From Deltaproteobacteria bacterium (lineage in GTDB: Bacteria > UBA10199 > DSSB01): DNA of 6,036 nt. The translations under genes and the position numbers were made by a program. Below the pieces are notes generated by a model that was not told the DNA's origin, ran no database searches, and saw nothing but the letters and a program-made list of their open reading frames with translations. Below are positions 5,302 to 6,036 of this stretch, one piece after another; the first letter of the stretch is position 1, and every line of letters begins with the position of its first letter. Location of the stretch: positions 1 through 6,036 of the forward strand of contig JAJFLL010000224.1 of the NCBI GenBank assembly GCA_021772695.1. Reading direction: 5' to 3'.

Positions 5302-6036
5302 TGAAAAAAAAATCAAAAACCGCCGCCATTCCCAAACAAGCCATTCTATTGGCGGCAGGCCTTGGCACCCGACTGCGTCCTATTACGCAAAACATTCCCA
5401 AACCAGCCTTGCCTTTGGGTGGCTGGCCGATCCTATTTTATAATCTATGCCTATTGCGAAGGGCGGGGGTTACTGAGATTACCATCAACCTGTTTCACCA
5501 ACCCAAGGCCCTACGCCAACTCTTTCAGAATTCGAAATTTGGCTTTAATAAAATTCACTTTAGTTTGGAAAAAAAAATACTCGGCACCGCAGGTGGTATC
5601 GCGAAGGCCTTAAGACAGATGAAGGCCGAGACCACCTATGTTTTAAATGGCGATATATTAACCGATATCGATTTAAAAAAGGTTTACCAACTGCACCGAT
5701 CGACACAGAGTTTAGCCACCTTGGCGGTGGTCAATCCCAACCGTATTTCAGTAGATAGTTATATTCATTATTCAAAGAAAGGTGCCATTGAGCGAATTGG
5801 ACCATGGGTCGAGGGTGCGGCCAAGCAAAGCAAACTCGATCATGGTGTTTTTGCAGGCATTCACGTCATCGAACCGGAACCTTTTCATCCCATTCCAACC
5901 AATGCTTATTCCTGCGTAATCCGCGATGTATACCAAAAGCTCCTCAACCAAGGGTCCATGCTTTCAGCCTATTACCATAGCGGAACCTGGTGGGATCTAG
6001 GGCACCTCGAAACTTTAAAAGCAGTAGATCATCAGA
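5301..6036 (+). CDS. murU: Sugar-1-phosphate nucleotidyltransferase, MurU-like (runs off the right edge)
   Basis: The enzyme transfers a nucleotide from an NTP to a sugar-1-phosphate. In the AmgK/MurU route it would convert MurNAc-1-phosphate to UDP-MurNAc, feeding peptidoglycan synthesis downstream of the fosfomycin target. The 245 codons present run unbroken. Visible motifs are the NTP-binding signature LAAGLGTRLRP (17-27), PKP with Lys34, LGTAGG (94-99), the metal-binding NGD with Asp118, a second half GIHVIEPE (186-193) and WWDLG (230-234, Asp232 as probable second metal ligand). From memory, Pseudomonas MurU is only about 220 residues and ends shortly after the equivalent WVDVG, so little should be missing. 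MurU there has ETGGG where this protein has GTAGG, a form common among other NDP-sugar pyrophosphorylases, so substrate and nucleotide are uncertain. A Lys-rich 13-residue N-terminal extension carries a run of nine A's (5304-5312). The start lies within the TAATG overlap with the kinase gene. Confidence 0.8.
   Translation, partial: MKKKSKTAAIPKQAILLAAGLGTRLRPITQNIPKPALPLGGWPILFYNLCLLRRAGVTEITINLFHQPKALRQLFQNSKFGFNKIHFSLEKKILGTAGGIAKALRQMKAETTYVLNGDILTDIDLKKVYQLHRSTQSLATLAVVNPNRISVDSYIHYSKKGAIERIGPWVEGAAKQSKLDHGVFAGIHVIEPEPFHPIPTNAYSCVIRDVYQKLLNQGSMLSAYYHSGTWWDLGHLETLKAVDHQ

Noticed and set aside
5362..5613. Plus-strand frame of 83 codons inside the nucleotidyltransferase gene
   Set aside because: It is an out-of-frame shadow; the frame from 5301 carries all the nucleotidyltransferase motifs without a stop.

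Overview
The window reads as an ordinary chromosomal stretch of a Gram-negative bacterium of medium G+C (close to half, judged by eye). The closest impression is a deltaproteobacterial or Bdellovibrionota-like lineage. That is an inference from four things: the icd-mdh gene order, a YhaM-type nuclease, an AmgK/MurU-like sugar-recycling pair (peptidoglycan salvage is typical of Gram-negatives) and the codon use. There are no rRNA or tRNA genes, insertion sequences, CRISPR arrays or phage genes. Gene density is high and no stretch over 300 bases lacks a gene.

Layout. On the minus strand (1-1475) lie two TCA-cycle genes transcribed leftwards: NADP-dependent isocitrate dehydrogenase (icd, complete) and, 27 bases downstream of it, malate dehydrogenase (mdh, first 65 codons, running off the window's left edge). 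A 158-base divergent intergenic region (1476-1633) holds a candidate icd promoter.

On the plus strand, five genes run rightwards with short gaps. They are a YhaM-family OB-fold/HD-domain 3'-5' exoribonuclease with a Pro/Lys-rich tail; a radical SAM enzyme of unassigned substrate with five C-terminal cysteines; a 94-residue secreted or membrane-anchored Pro/Tyr-rich protein; an AmgK-like sugar kinase of the aminoglycoside-phosphotransferase fold; and a sugar-1-phosphate nucleotidyltransferase (MurU-like), cut by the right edge just after its last catalytic motif. The last two overlap as TAATG.

How they fit together. Icd and Mdh are co-transcribed central-carbon enzymes. The kinase/nucleotidyltransferase pair matches the anomeric sugar kinase plus uridylyltransferase shortcut by which some Gram-negatives recycle cell-wall MurNAc/GlcNAc to UDP-MurNAc. 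The radical SAM enzyme and the adjacent Tyr/Pro-rich exported protein are the least explained part. Whether they are enzyme and substrate or just neighbours cannot be decided from this sequence. I see no clear case for a wholly new defence or mobile system here.
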